Shown here: piece by piece, positions 46,540 to 58,022 of the stretch | Numbering within the stretch: position 1 is the stretch's first letter | Layout: each line of letters begins with the position of its first letter | Origin: Limnephilus marmoratus | Taxonomy: Eukaryota > Arthropoda > Insecta > Trichoptera > Limnephilidae | Assembly: GCA_917880885.1 (NCBI GenBank) | Contig: OU862908.1 | Coordinates: 10,204,501 to 10,268,500 of the forward strand | DNA length: 64,000 nt | Direction: 5' to 3' | Program-made: the position numbers and the translations under genes | Notes under the pieces: model-generated | The model's input: only the letters and a program-made list of their open reading frames with translations | Told to the model about the DNA's origin: nothing | Database searches by the model: none

Positions 46540-47345
46540 ACCCCACAGACAGGAGTCTCAGATGTTCCTATGTTCTCTCTCCCTCTCATATATATCCAGT
46601 GAGACAATGGCATCCCCAATTGCGGTATGTTGTGAGGTAGTGGAGATTGGAAGGAGATGGGGAAGAGGAAGGTGGGGAACTCCCTGGCTATTCATATCTG
46701 GTCACCAAACACGGCTAAAGTCATTTCGAGCAATTTTTTTTTTTTTTTTTTTTACAGTGAATACCGCACAAGAATCTCAACTGCTCCCGTCTGGAGCCAG
46801 TGAGACTATGGCATCCCCAATTGGGGTATGTTGTGAGGCTGAAGGTAGTGGGGAGGGGAAGGAGGTGGGGAAGAGGAAGGTTGGGAAGTACCTGGCTATT
46901 CAGATCTGGTCACTAAACACGGCTAAAGCCATTTTCAAGCAACGTTTCAATTCTGAATGGTGGTCTTACACCAGGGCGATACTAATAGTATCTTCCACTC
47001 TGGAACATGCCGCAAATATACTATATATTATTTTTAATGAATTAATTGTGAAATAACACAAATTAATCAAATAAAATTTATTTGCGCATGCCGGGTTCGA
47101 ACCCGCGACCTCCGGAATGTGAGTCAAGAGTCTTAGCCACTGGACTACGGAGGTCGTCAGCAATGTTTCAACGTTTTGGTGGTCTTACATCAGGGCAATA
47201 CTGAGTGAATTTTATATATTATTTAAAATTAATTAATTGTGCAAAAACACAGATTAATAAAACCTGACCACGGAGGCCGTTAAAGGCCGTCGGGGTATGT
47301 TGCGAGGTTGAAGGATGTGGAAAGGAGAAGGAGATGGAAACAAGA
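46540..47345 (-). mobile_element. SINE A copy 9 (interrupted by copy 10)
   Basis: An older minus-strand copy in two parts, 46540-46733 and 47159-47345. The break falls in the GAGCAA|GTTTCAA region, with AGCAA present on both sides of the inserted copy, as expected for a short target duplication. The second part includes rearranged pieces (47270-47345). Confidence 0.7.
46734..47158 (-). mobile_element. SINE A copy 10 (full length, head type i)
   Basis: A complete young copy: a T-run of about 20 at 46734 (poly(A) tail), common body, and tRNA-like head at 47158-47090 with perfect B box GGTTCGAACCC and A box TAGTCCAGTGG on the minus strand. Head identical to copy 2. Confidence 0.85.
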
Positions 47346-47994
47346 ATGGAAGTGTCTTAATTTTTTGATTTTGCTTTGATTTTGTTGTGCTTACTTAGAT
47401 GTTCTTTGTAATAAATAAAAAAAAATGAGTGTAAAAGTCCATCCGGGCGGGAAATTCAAAATAAATAAATATTTTACTGTAGATTCTCAACTAGGTACTT
47501 ACTTCAGATATCTTTACTATCAGACCGAAGAGAGATAGCTTTTAAATGTATTATTTTAATAAAAATGATTTTTTTTAAACGGAAACTATTATTAAATCTT
47601 TAACTGACAGCCCTGAACAGTTAGCTAATTAGCAATACCTGCTTAATAATTTCAAACAAAGGTAACTTTTGAAGGTAACAATAAACTCAATGCAAATTTA
47701 TTAGTGCCTATAAATACTGTAGACAACTTTTTTGACAAGTCCCTTTGTTTACATCTTTTTTATTCTAAATAATATTATGTTCTCTGTTATTATAACATTG
47801 GTATAATTTTTTTTAGTATAACAACAGTTGTTTAGAAACACAAAATAGTATCCTATACCTAAATACACGCTTTTATCACACATACTTTGTTAAATGTTCA
47901 TTCCTATTTTGTTATTGAAAATCTCCTGTGTACCACTGTATACGTATAATACCAAAAGCCATGCTATGGCGTTTAAATAAATAAATAAATATTC
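47346..47994. other. No recognised feature
   Basis: AT-rich, short AAAT repeats near 47980. Nothing else. Confidence 0.4.
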
Positions 47995-48115
47995 ATATCT
48001 TTTCACCAAACACTGGCTGGTACTGAGAGTATCTATCAATCGGGAACGTGCCTCAAGTATACTATACTTGTAGGTAATATTATTTTATGAATTAAAATGT
48101 GAAATAATGTAATTA
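47995..48115 (-). repeat. SINE A fragment
   Basis: Diverged middle of SINE A: CACCAAACACTGGCTGGTAC, TGAGAGTATCTATCAATCGG, GTGAAATAATGTAATTAA. Confidence 0.55.
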
Positions 48116-48871
48116 ATTTATCAAAATGTCGAATAATATAGGTACCTATGGTTCTGTATTTTCACAGATTATTTTATTATTTTCATTTTTATTAATTTTT
48201 ATTATTTTCCTCTTCCTACTCCAATGGGGAAATCCGCAACTAATTTTAGTAGGCATGATAATGCCAACAACTATTTTTTGTTTTCATTTTCATAGCAGAA
48301 TAAATTTAAATCGTTAATTTTTTGCCTCGCGAAAACGGGCCGATTTAAAGCATACAGACCACTATGCACTTTTATACCAAATGACCTCGCAATAGGCCAC
48401 TTGCATCACATTTTTTTAATTTTTTTTCCGGTGTAGGCAAATATTCTAAGACATTCTGTATTTTTTTTTTTAATCGTATTTTTGAAACCCTGGGGATTTT
48501 TTGAAAATTTCAATCCGAAAAATCAGACCATTTTTTATAAACCGGAAATACGGGACATAATTTTATAGGTGTGAAAAAACGATAATTACATAGACGAAAA
48601 TCATTTAAAAAAAAAGAACGTTTTCCACACGAATGGCACAGGAGAATAACGAGGCATACCAAAAATATTACATCTCATAAATATTTTTTTCCTTGATCCA
48701 TCTTGTTGGTCATAAATCATTATATTGTACTGGGTATATATTACTAAATCCAATGTAATATACTTGTGCTTGTAAATTATAATAATAATAAGAATATTAT
48801 AAAATTTTATTTTGTTAAAATCAGCACCATAATCATTATAACTCTAAAACACGTACCAACATCTTCTTCAC
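48116..48871. other. No recognised feature
   Basis: AT-rich. A hydrophobic 63-codon frame at 48126-48317 has low complexity and no support as a gene. Confidence 0.4.
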
Positions 48872-48922
48872 GTTCTGAAGAGAACCCCGTACATCTAAAA
48901 TGTACGGGGTTCTATTCAGAAC
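48872..48922. repeat. 23-bp hairpin with 5-nt loop
   Basis: GTTCTGAAGAGAACCCCGTA then CAT at 48872-48894 pairs with 48900-48922 at 22 of 23 positions around CTAAA. The size is small for a pre-miRNA. It could be a collapsed foldback element or a structured RNA. Confidence 0.7.
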
Positions 48923-49449
48923 ATGTGTCAAAAAGTGAAATCAAATGATAAGTTCGCAGAGAACAAACAATAAATCTAGTGAACGAATTCAAAAATTCGC
49001 CTGAAATCAAAGTGATGCCATATAAAAAAAATAAATCAGTGTGGAATTTTTTTAAATTAATAGGAACATTTTCGGCGACGGGACATTTTCATGTAGTGAC
49101 GTCATGAGCCCAAATAATGGATTTATTTATTTAAAAATAAAAACAACTGTACATTTCTAAACAATTTTACTAACATTTTTTAATATTAGTAAAAAGATCT
49201 ATCCACATGATTTTTTCCAAGTCGTTATGAAATCCATGCAAGTGGCCTATTGTTGTAAATCTCTCCACACCCACAGAGCTACGGAATGGGATTCAAATCT
49301 TCGAATGACGTGTGCTTTTTTTTTTAATAATTTTTCAAAATCAGTACAATAAAACTTGTACTTTCATAGAAGAAATTAATTGCTTTATATAGGTAATTAA
49401 CCAGCAATTTCCCGGCATGCCTTGCAATGCCTCTTAATAAAGATTTTTT

Positions 49450-49590
49450 TTTTCCCATTCGTCCCGTTTCTCTTCCGCCTACCCCTCCCCTCCCCTCCCA
49501 TGTCTCCTTCCCCTCACGCGTTCGCCCTCCATCTTCCCCGCTTTCCCTCACCACTCTTCCACTCTCCTGTCCTCTTCCGCGTTCCATATA
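49450..49590 (+). repeat. Pyrimidine-rich tract
   Basis: About 140 bp almost entirely C and T on the plus strand (for example CCTCCCCTCCCATGTCTCC). The Pro/Ser-rich open frames here are consequences of composition. Confidence 0.8.
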
Positions 49591-50485
49591 TTCAGTCCCG
49601 GTACATTCAGTTTTCAAACAGCTCGCGTACCACCTATTGCAATTTTTTAAAACAAATTTTCATTTTTCATCCATTGCAAACATTCATTTTTGTAAATTAC
49701 ACGAACAATCAATCAAATTTGGTAACTTAAGTACCTATTTAAAATACCTATAATTCTTGATTAGATTCAAAGTATTCGATTTTGGTTAGTATCATAGATG
49801 AGTACTTCAATTAAATTGAAATAGTTTATTTTAATATTGAATTTTGATCGCCCGGTTGCGGCGCCTTAACAATTGATGGTTTGCAAAATGTCATTCTCAA
49901 ATTGTGATATTTTTGACAGTTTCGTAAGAGTTTTTGTAATGATTAAAACGCTTTTTAGATGTATCGTCATGTGATTGTAATAAACCAGAAACCTTCACGA
50001 GGGTAAAAAGAAGATATTTTGAAAGCTTCAAACATTTCCTGTGCTTAATATAGCAATACATAAAGAACAAACAAATAAACAAGCAAGCAAGCAAACATAC
50101 ATTCATTTTTATATAATATCTAAGTCGTAGTATTTTCACGGAAGTTTTATTGTTCAGTGAACGCACTATCTACATACATCTTCTACTGATATGTAGAGTC
50201 ATATTAAAGTAAAGTGATATTGAATCCCTTTGTCAGATTCTTTAAACACTGGTTTTATTACGTTGGTTAACGTTCTGTTATCAAGTGCAAATATGCATGT
50301 TTTAGAAGGTCGTAAGACTAGATGTCCATCTGACAATTCCAATGGCTGTCCATTATTGCACAGTGCTCTACTACTCAAGTCATATGTCCATTCAAAGCCA
50401 ATAAATGCAGTATTTGCTCGTTGTGCAACGATTTTTTTAGTGTTATTAATAATTAAAGTATAGGCATTCGTATAAGGGTGTTATC
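49591..50485. other. No recognised feature
   Basis: AT-rich, nothing supported. Confidence 0.4.
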
Positions 50486-50715
50486 GTACTTGACTTACTT
50501 TGACCGGTGATTTCAGACATTGTTTGAAGTAAAAAATGTAAATAAATTTTAGGTCTCAACCAAACAAAAAAATCTTACACTGGTCACTCAGCTAAGTAAC
50601 CGCCCAAACCCACACCCCCACGCTAACTGTTCAACTGTTTTCTTTTTCTGTTTTAAGTTAGAAAAAAAAACTAATGTCAGGAATTACAGCTTAAAGTAAG
50701 TCAAGAGCGTCCCTG
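50486..50715. mobile_element. Long-TIR MITE, copy 2 (shorter)
   Basis: Ends CGTACTTGACTTACTTT and, inverted, GGGACGCTCTTGACTTACTTT. The interior shares ACTGGTCACTCAGC(C/T)AAGTAAC and GTTTTAAGTT(G/A)AAAAAAAAA with copy 1 at 20913-21412. Confidence 0.65.
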
Positions 50716-51474
50716 TTTAGACTCTAATCCTTCATACATTTAGGATTACCAGCAATGCGTTGACCTGGACGGATTTTTAAAATTTATTGGCACATTTTCA
50801 AAGTATGTGTTACATTTTTTTATTTGTTGTATAAAATTAAAATCATGAAAGAAGAATGCAATAACAATAATACTCGTACGTTAGCACTAGCAATATTATT
50901 AAATTGGGTAAAAGAGAAACAAGAGGTAACATAAAGTTAAAATAAACGGAAGGTAAGGAAACATAAAAGGCATTAAACGAATTTTACATTTGGTTATATT
51001 TGGAGATTATAAAAACATTTCTTATTAATTTTCTTTAAATTTATTTGAAAAAAAATTATAACTGCGAAATAATGACCGAAATCGACTTTCAAACCTCTTG
51101 CGATCGACCGTTGGGGCAAGGTACATTTAAAAAAATGTATTTATTTATTTATTTCAGAAGTGTTTACAATAAAGTCTAGGAACGATTACGTTGGGTGCCA
51201 GACCAGTAAACTATTACCGGTTACACACATACACACATACACACATATACACTACACACCCTCTACTCCTACATCAGATCTATTAATAATTTCATTTTCA
51301 ATAAATAACCACCTTGAAAACGATCGCAATCAAACTACGTTGCTGCGGGTGTTAATTGAAAAAGTTTATATGAATATTCATGTCGTAGGCGTCAGTCGAT
51401 AATCAATAATAAAAAAATATTATTAAAAGCTCGAATTTTTTTTTCTTTCAAGGCTATTTTAACTTAGCCGTTTA
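50716..51474. other. No recognised feature
   Basis: AT-rich. Short ACACAT repeats near 51221-51260. Confidence 0.4.
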
Positions 51475-51525
51475 AGAATACCGAATACAATTCAGAATCG
51501 AAACGCGCTGCTTCAAATGACTTAA

Positions 51526-52305
51526 GGCTCCGCAACCGGGCCCGACAAGAAGATGTAGAAATACGAAATTACGAATGTAAGAGGAGAGCGCTAATATTTA
51601 CAGCGACAAAATCGAGGCGAAAATTGCGAAAATGTTTAAGGCTTTGCAACCGGGCCCGAAAAGAAGAAGAGGGAAGGATACGAAATTTCGAATGTTAGAG
51701 GAGAGCGCTAATATTTACAGCGACTAAATCGTTGCGAAAATTGCGAAAATGTTTAATAAAACACGACTCGTTTAAAATAGAGCAAAAATCTTGTGGGCAT
51801 TATCTTAAACACCATTTAAAGAAACACTGTGAATTTGAATTTTGCATAAACTTGTAAAATAACTGAAACAAACGTGTTAATAATAATTTTTGGAGCATAC
51901 TTTGCAATTTTTTTCTATCGAGGGAATTTTATATAATTTGCGTTTCGGCGCGGGCAAGTTTAGATATTATCTTCGAGAATAATATATATTTTTTTAAGAG
52001 CTTTAAAACTTACCGTGTTTATGGGAAATATTTAATAAATCGGTACAAATCCGGGTTGCGGGTCCTTAATAAAACACGACTCGTTAAAAATACAGCAAAA
52101 ATCTTGCGGGCATTGTCTTAAACAGCATTTAAAGAAACACTGTGATTTTTTTCTATCGATGGAATTTTATATAATTTGCGTTTCGGCGCGGTCAATGTCT
52201 TGATATTATCTTCAAGAACAACATATATATTTTTTAAGAGCTTTAAAACTTAATGTGTTTAAGGGAGATATGTAAGAAATCGGTAGTAATTTGGGTTGCG
52301 GGCCC
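51526..52305. mobile_element. piggyBac-like MITE, outer copy holding a second copy
   Basis: Flanked by TTAA (51522-51525 and 52306-52309). Ends GGCTCCGCAACC and, inverted, GGGCCCGCAACC. Its left module (51526-51635) and right module (52070-52305) flank an inserted copy. Without the insert it would be about 350 bp. TTAA duplication suggests piggyBac-type mobilisation. Non-coding. Confidence 0.75.
51640..52065. mobile_element. piggyBac-like MITE, inner copy, 426 bp
   Basis: Complete copy of the same MITE (GGCTTTGCAACCGGGCCCG start, CCGGGTTGCGGGTCC end) flanked by TTAA at 51636-51639 and 52066-52069. It contains its own internal TTAA at the left/right module junction (51753-51756), the same site at which it entered the outer copy. 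Confidence 0.75.
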
Positions 52306-52433
52306 TTAAGGCGTGTTTGATGACCAGATTTACGTAGCTAAGTACTTCCTATCATCCTCTTTCTCATCTTCATCCTGTCCCCACTAATTTCAACCTCACT
52401 GACTACGGACTGCTGGGATCAATTTGGACTCTT

Positions 52434-52741
52434 GTCATCTTTGGGGATGCTGTGTGAAGGGTCCTTTTAGGAAAGGAAGGAGAGGACGTTCTGGGAAGGA
52501 AAAAGATATGAGCGGTGGGCTGGAAATCTGGGGATCAGTTTGTCTAGGAAAGACGGATAAATCCATCCCTCCCATGGTCAAAAAGTTTCCCTCAATCAGT
52601 CTCTCCCTATCCGGCCTGCTACTCTTCGGCAGGGATCCGGACAAACCTCACCAAACGTAGCGAACCATAGGGTGACCCGTAGCAGATATGTTGGTTATCC
52701 AGTAAACGGTTGCCGGGGCGCTACCCATACCCTCCCAAATT
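52434..52741 (-). repeat. Repeat B copy 6
   Basis: Minus-strand copy adjoining the SINE A fragment. The 3' hairpin arm is truncated. The middle segment resembles the long version in part (CAATCAGTCTCTCCCTATCC), and the 5' part includes TGTTGGTTATCCAGTAAACG and GCCGGGGCGCTACCCATACC. Confidence 0.75.
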
Positions 52742-53555
52742 GAAGAATACGCGGGGAAACCCATCGACAGTTTTGATATTACCTACTACATATTATGTAG
52801 ACAATTCTAAAACGTTATATTTTATCTTTTCAAAACATAAAAGTAGTTTTTCTTTGCACAACAAACAATCAATGATTTGCTAAATGCCTATTATTATGAA
52901 ACTCCAAAAAAAGTTACTTAACTATGACCTAAGAACTTTGTATAGACACACGCACCTTTCAGTCAGTTAATTCATGATTCATGATATTGGCCTAGATTCC
53001 CAGAACAAAAAGGCGCCTGTGGATTGGCTCATACGAGACCCGACCTATGAAATTATATTCATTTCACATCACTATCACCAATACACACCACAGAGATGAT
53101 ACATAATCTTAAATTGCCTTTTTAATATAAGCTGCAAATACTTTTACAAAAAATGATAATCTCATCTAATGATGAGATAGTAAAAAATGAGTCTGGCTTC
53201 ACTAATCAATCTAATGATCATTTTAAGCATACTTTTACTTTTTAAAAGACAATTAGCATCTTACACAGTATTACCTAATTACTTTTTTTTCTAATGATGA
53301 AAAATTTCCAACACATTTTGATTTTTTAACTTTTTAATCGACTGTAATTTTTAGAAAATAATGTGCAATTTTTATATCTTCAGTATTGTAGTTTATTTAA
53401 TATCATGAAAAGTGTTATTTATTGTCGTTATAAAAGATATATGTAAACATGATTACAGCTGTTATTTCATCGTCAAATTACGCAACCGAATTCGACATAT
53501 ATTAAATTGTGAACTTTATCAATTATTATAGACCTCAAGGTCGCATAAATAAAAA
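52742..53555. other. No recognised feature
   Basis: AT-rich. Contains an ATCTCATC(T)AATGATGAGAT palindrome near 53159-53179. Confidence 0.4.
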
Positions 53556-53968
53556 AGGCATGGTATACCAGCTCAAAAAGAAGAAGATGGAGAGATATGT
53601 AAATACGAATGTTAGAGAGAGCGCGCTAATATTAAAAACGATAATATTTAAACGAAAATTGTGAAAATGTTTAATAAAATACGACTCGTTTAAAATAGAG
53701 CACAAATCTCATGGGGATTGTCTAAAATAGCATTTAAAGAAACACTGTGATTTTTTTCATACATATAACTTGAAAATAACTGAAAAAAATTGTTTATAAT
53801 AATTTTAGGAGCATACTTTGCGATTTTTTACCGTTTCGGCGTGGGGAATGTATATATATATATATATTATCTTCAAGAATAACATATATTTTTTAAGAGC
53901 TTTAAAACTTAAAGTATTTAAGGAAAATATGTAATAAATTGGCAGAAATGCGGGAAGACGGGCCTTAA
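53556..53968. mobile_element. piggyBac-like MITE copy 3 (eroded left end)
   Basis: Matches the inner MITE over the GAATGTTAGAG, TAAAATACGACTCGTTTAAA and AAAGAAACACTGTGATTTTTT blocks, ending GACGGGCC before TTAA at 53965-53968. The left terminal repeat is lost. Confidence 0.65.
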
Positions 53969-54049
53969 TGACTTTCCGAAGAGGTGTTGAGTTGACTTTA
54001 TTCTGAGTTGGCATGCAACCGTGTAATGTAATAGGTTAAAAGATTTTTA

Positions 54050-54224
54050 AGTGTGAAAAATTCACGGTGTTTCTTTAAATGCTATTTTAGACATTCCCAA
54101 CGAGATTTTTTCTCTATTTTAAAGGAGTCGTGTTTCATTAAACATTTTTAGAATTTTCGCTTAAATATTACCGTTTTTAATAAAAGCGCGCTCTCTCTAA
54201 CATTCGTATTTACATATTACATAT
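54050..54224 (-). mobile_element. piggyBac-like MITE copy 4 (inverted half)
   Basis: An inverted partial copy (CACGGTGTTTCTTTAAATGC, GGAGTCGTGTTTCATTAAAC, GCGCTCTCTCTAACATTCG) facing copy 3, so that 53590-54224 is a large inverted repeat. Flanks at 53970-54035 and 54328-54400 are also similar to each other (GTTGAGTTGACTTTATTCTG). Confidence 0.65.
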
Positions 54225-54400
54225 CAGTTAGGTACACCGCGCCAAAAGCTATGAAAAAAATATGAAAAATAGCCCATAACCTAACTTAACGTAACCTATT
54301 TAACCAATTTTTTTTCATCACTAATGACTATTCAAAATAGGTATTGAGTTGATTTCATTCTGAATTGTCCGGTCACCACATTACATAGTTAATCGTCCAC

Positions 54401-55057
54401 TGTAACTGAAGTATAATTTTGTCATTGTTTTGTATCGAGTCTCGTCGCTTAATATAGCCCACTTCGGATACGGGTCCGAGTCAGTTTTTGACCCATTAGC
54501 CGCAAGGTCGGCTTGACAACCGACGCAATTGGCTCAATGTTGAGGTCAAATCAGACATTTCGAAATGGTGCCTGCCGACGGACACTCACTTGGTAATGAA
54601 TTCCGCGAGTTTCACTTTATAAACCAATTTTGCGGGTGCGATAATGCGTTTGTTATTCAATGCGCGTTTAGCGACGTTCTTCTTCATTATGTCATATTTT
54701 CTGTTTGTAGGTGGTATAAAAATACACTGAATAAAACGACATTGAAAATGTGCTAATTGAGAACAGCTTATATTTATAATAGTGATTAAGTTGTCACGAA
54801 TTTCAACACGCTTTTTTGGTAAAAGTCTAAATGGAAAAATTATAAATTTCCAAGAAATGATCATAAAGCGTATTGTCTAAGTTTTTTTTACAGTTAAATG
54901 TATTATATATTTAAAACTTAATTGACGCAAATAACCTAGAAATTTCAGATCAAGAAAGCTGTGCGATTAGCACGGACACAAATAGATGTCTAGTTTCGTA
55001 GTAAAAATTATTCTTTGATTATGGAATCTTCATTGTATTTGTTTATTTGTTATTTTA
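54401..55057. other. No recognised feature
   Basis: Locally less AT-rich at 54470-54690. A 63-codon frame starting at 54565 lacks recognisable similarity. Confidence 0.4.
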
Positions 55058-55922
55058 TCTCCGCCCGGGAACCATTTATTGGATAATCAACACCTCTGCC
55101 ATAGGTTACCCCAAGTGGTTCGCTTCGTTTGGTGACTTAGCAGGGGTGCCCGTGTTCACGGAGTGAGGTTTGTCCGGGTCTGCCCACCTGCTGCGTGGCA
55201 GGCCGAATCGGGAGAAATTGGTCGAGGGAAGCCTTTTACTTCGCCTTGCACCGAAATTGTAGGGTTGGATTCATACCCACCCCTCATAATGTTTTCCTTC
55301 CCAAAACTTCCTCTCTTTCCTTTCCTATGTAACGAAAGAGAACAAAATAAGTTACAAATTCTCCAAAACAGGGCTATGAGAATAATTCTCCGACGAAACA
55401 GATTTTCAAAAATAATTAAAATGTTAAAGGAACTAAATTGGTTGACCGTGAAACAGATGCTGACCTTGAACACGATGGTATTTATCCACAAAATATTGAA
55501 CAACACGTTACCAAAATACTTCTCAAATAAAATTGTATACAATAAAGACATTCACAGATATAACACAAGGACGTGCAAGGAAATTAGGCTACAAAAAAAG
55601 GACAAAGCGAATACGCAGAACAGTCTACTGTACAAGGGAATGAAGTTGTATAACACACTACCAGAAACTTTAAAGTCCACACCAATTGGAAAGTTCAAGA
55701 TGTATTGTAGGAGCTACATAAAACTTGAAAAAATATAGTGAATATGAAATATTTTAATCAATTAGAAATTTGTAAACTTCAATGTACAAATTACTAAAAT
55801 AAAAAATTTATTATTATTATTATTATTAAAAAGACCCTCCAAACAGCATCCTCTAAGATAACAAAGGTCCAAAAGGTAATTATTTTCCTCAGGACCTCAT
55901 GTGTGAAGCAACGTGAAAAAAC
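55058..55922 (+). repeat. Repeat B copy 7, split by a LINE
   Basis: Left part 55058-55330 (CCCGGGAACCATTTATTGG through TTTCCTTTCCTA) and right part 55829-55922 (AAAAAGACCCTCC onward) join seamlessly on comparison with other copies. Long-middle version, with hairpin arms diverged. Confidence 0.8.
55331..55828 (+). mobile_element. 5'-truncated LINE, ORF2 C-terminus, (ATT)n tail
   Basis: An open frame to 55738 begins (in the element) NEREQNKLQILQNRAMRIIL, continues KELNWLTVKQMLTLNTMVFI and HKILNNTLPKYF, and ends FKMYCRSYIKLEKI. This is the C-terminal region of a CR1/Jockey-group ORF2. It is followed by a short 3'UTR and an ATT-triplet tail at 55808-55828. The intact frame suggests a fairly recent insertion. 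Codons upstream of 55331 belong to repeat B, not to the LINE. Confidence 0.8.
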
Positions 55923-56189
55923 TAACGTACGCAAAAAATATTATTATTGTTAAAAATGTATTTTTTTCCCATCTCACGGATAATACGGAACGTTCGTGTT
56001 GTCAAAGTTCGATACACGGATAATACGGAATATTCCTTTTTTAAATTAATAGACAATCAAATACGACATTTGTCGGAAGTACCAACCTTATAAAATAAAT
56101 TATCGTCAAAATAAAAACAAAAAAGTACCTACCTCGAATTATTACTAAAACTATATGGGTTGAGGTTCAAGCCATGAAAGCTGCATGTC

Positions 56190-56205
56190 ATCTCTCTCTC
56201 TCTCT
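56190..56205. repeat. (TC)n microsatellite
   Basis: Run of TC dinucleotides bordering the downstream end of the following LINE scrap. Confidence 0.85.
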
Positions 56206-56650
56206 GGTTTCAATCCTGGGATTGGTTTGCAGCAATTTTCTTTAGTTTCCTCTTCCATTCTTCCCTGTCTTGTGCAGCTCTTTTGAGGTCTGCATATGAT
56301 AAGCAGCGCACGTCCACCAGCAGGTCCTCCAGGTACTCTCGGCGTGGGCGTCCCCTAGAGTTTGTCCCCTCGGTCATACCCTCCATTATGGAATGCAAGA
56401 GGCCTTCTTGTCGTATTACATGGCCGATCCATCTTGCACGCCTTTCGGACAAGGTCCTGAGCAGGTGCCTTCCTCCTTCGATTCTTTGGAGAACCTCCTC
56501 ATTTGTAATGTGGTCTCTCCAGGAAATTCCTAATAGTTTTCTATAGGACCACATCTCAAAAGCCTCTAGTCTCCGTTTATCTCTATTATCTCTATCTCTG
56601 TCATCATCATTTAGATATACATCCCAGGTTTTGAACGGTTTGTTTGGCAA
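56206..56650 (-). mobile_element. LINE ORF2 C-terminus (third family), open
   Basis: A minus-strand frame: KRRLEAFEMWSYRKLLGISW, RDHITNEEVLQRI, ERRARWIGHVIRQEGLL, NSRGRPRREYLEDLLVDVRC, SYADLKRAAQDREEWKR. These blocks (MWxxRxxLxISW, WIGHxxR, GRPRxxYL, AxDREEW) are the standard C-terminal zone of insect non-LTR reverse transcriptases. About 140 codons are uninterrupted, with no RT core in the window, hence a 5' truncation. Confidence 0.85.
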
Positions 56651-58016
56651 GCAGGGTTTGACTAACGCGTATGTTTTTTCGGTGTTCTTCTGTTATGAAT
56701 ACAGGTAGGTACAAACTTGTCGATAATGCATTCACTTCATAACATGAATTGATTATTGTTTTATATGGCAATAATATTTTTTCTATGATTGGCAGCATTG
56801 ATTGATTGTCTATGAAATGTAAAATAAAAATGATAAATAAAAAAATGGTGTAGCGAAGTTCGTATACCGCGTAAGCGAATAATTTTAACAAAATTAAAAT
56901 ATAACATGCATATTTTTGACAAGTTTTTTCGTCTCCCCCGACATACTCACTTTTCGTGATAATAAAGCTAAATTTAACAGTTTGAATAAGAAATATTCCG
57001 TGTTAACCAGTAAGCGGAGTAAGACATAAATAATTTATTACTAGTTATTATTAAACGCTGTAATAATTAGACTAACAAAAACAATGATTTAAGCACCTTA
57101 AAGGAAAAATTCTCACACAATGTTTTGATGAAACAACGAATCTGATACTAATGTAAATTATTTCGTACGACTGACAGTTAGAATTAATTTTTGATTTGTT
57201 TCTAATCAATCTCTCAGCGTGCCATTTAAACAGGTGGAGGCTATGCTTATAAATGTACGTTGAGCGGGTTAATTCGTGAGTCGAGCGATTCCGCAACCCA
57301 CGGTGCTCCTTCTCGGGGTGGCGTAATGCTCTACGATTGGCAACGTTTGTCTGCGACCGCTCCGTATGAGCGCTGGATATTTTCACGTTGTCTGAATTAA
57401 ATACACCGGAGAACATATCAAATTTGAGGCCGCACCGACTGTCTTAGTTGGTCAAGTAAGTCAAGTCCAACCGCAGCCTTATGGAGGCTTACAAGTTCAC
57501 AAACTGTCCTGCGGTGTTATTATCCTTACGCTATTTCCTCAATGAAGGGTATGGAAATTATATCGTTTGAATAAGTGCAGATTTGGATCATAAATACTAA
57601 TAAGGTTTAATAAGCATTTATCTAAGGTCAAAAACAAGGACACCGACTTTACTTAACAGCTGTTGTTTGTTTGTGTTGGCTAATAAGATTTGCAAATAAT
57701 ATCAAAGTGCGTTAGATACCTGAGATAATGTGTTTTCAATTAGACACGTAATTGACCATCCGTATCATACGGTAGTACCGGGTAGATATCCTTCTAGAGT
57801 TGTCACGGTGATAAATAACTGAGGTCAACATTTAAATTAGCAATTTGGGATAATCGTGTGCTGTAGTTCAGCTTGAGATTATAGATAAATAATACCCACT
57901 GAAGGTTGGCGTTGGATGGAATTATCTAGTAACTGATTAAGTCGTTATTATCAAAAAGCAAAAGAATTACCATATAAATTGACTGCGCATAGTAAAAAAA
58001 AGCATAAAAGAATTAT
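56651..58016. other. No recognised feature
   Basis: AT-rich, except 57220-57420, which is noticeably richer in CpG. Nothing there is identified. Confidence 0.4.
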
Positions 58017-58022
58017 ACTTAC

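Larger units (their letters stand above)
51475..52433 (+). repeat. SINE A fragment split by a TTAA MITE
   Basis: Left piece to 51525 (CAATTCAGAATCGAAACGCG, CTTCAAATGACTTAA) and right piece from 52306 (TTAAGGCGTGTTTGATGACC, AGCTAAGTACTTCC). They join at TTAA into one continuous SINE A body. Confidence 0.75.

Noticed and set aside
49422..49753. Pro/Ser-rich open frames of about 100 codons on both strands.
   Set aside because: Direct consequence of the 140-bp pyrimidine tract.
55163..55330. First 55 or so codons of the long open frame ending at 55738.
   Set aside because: They are repeat B sequence read through into the inserted LINE. Only the part from about 55331 resembles ORF2.
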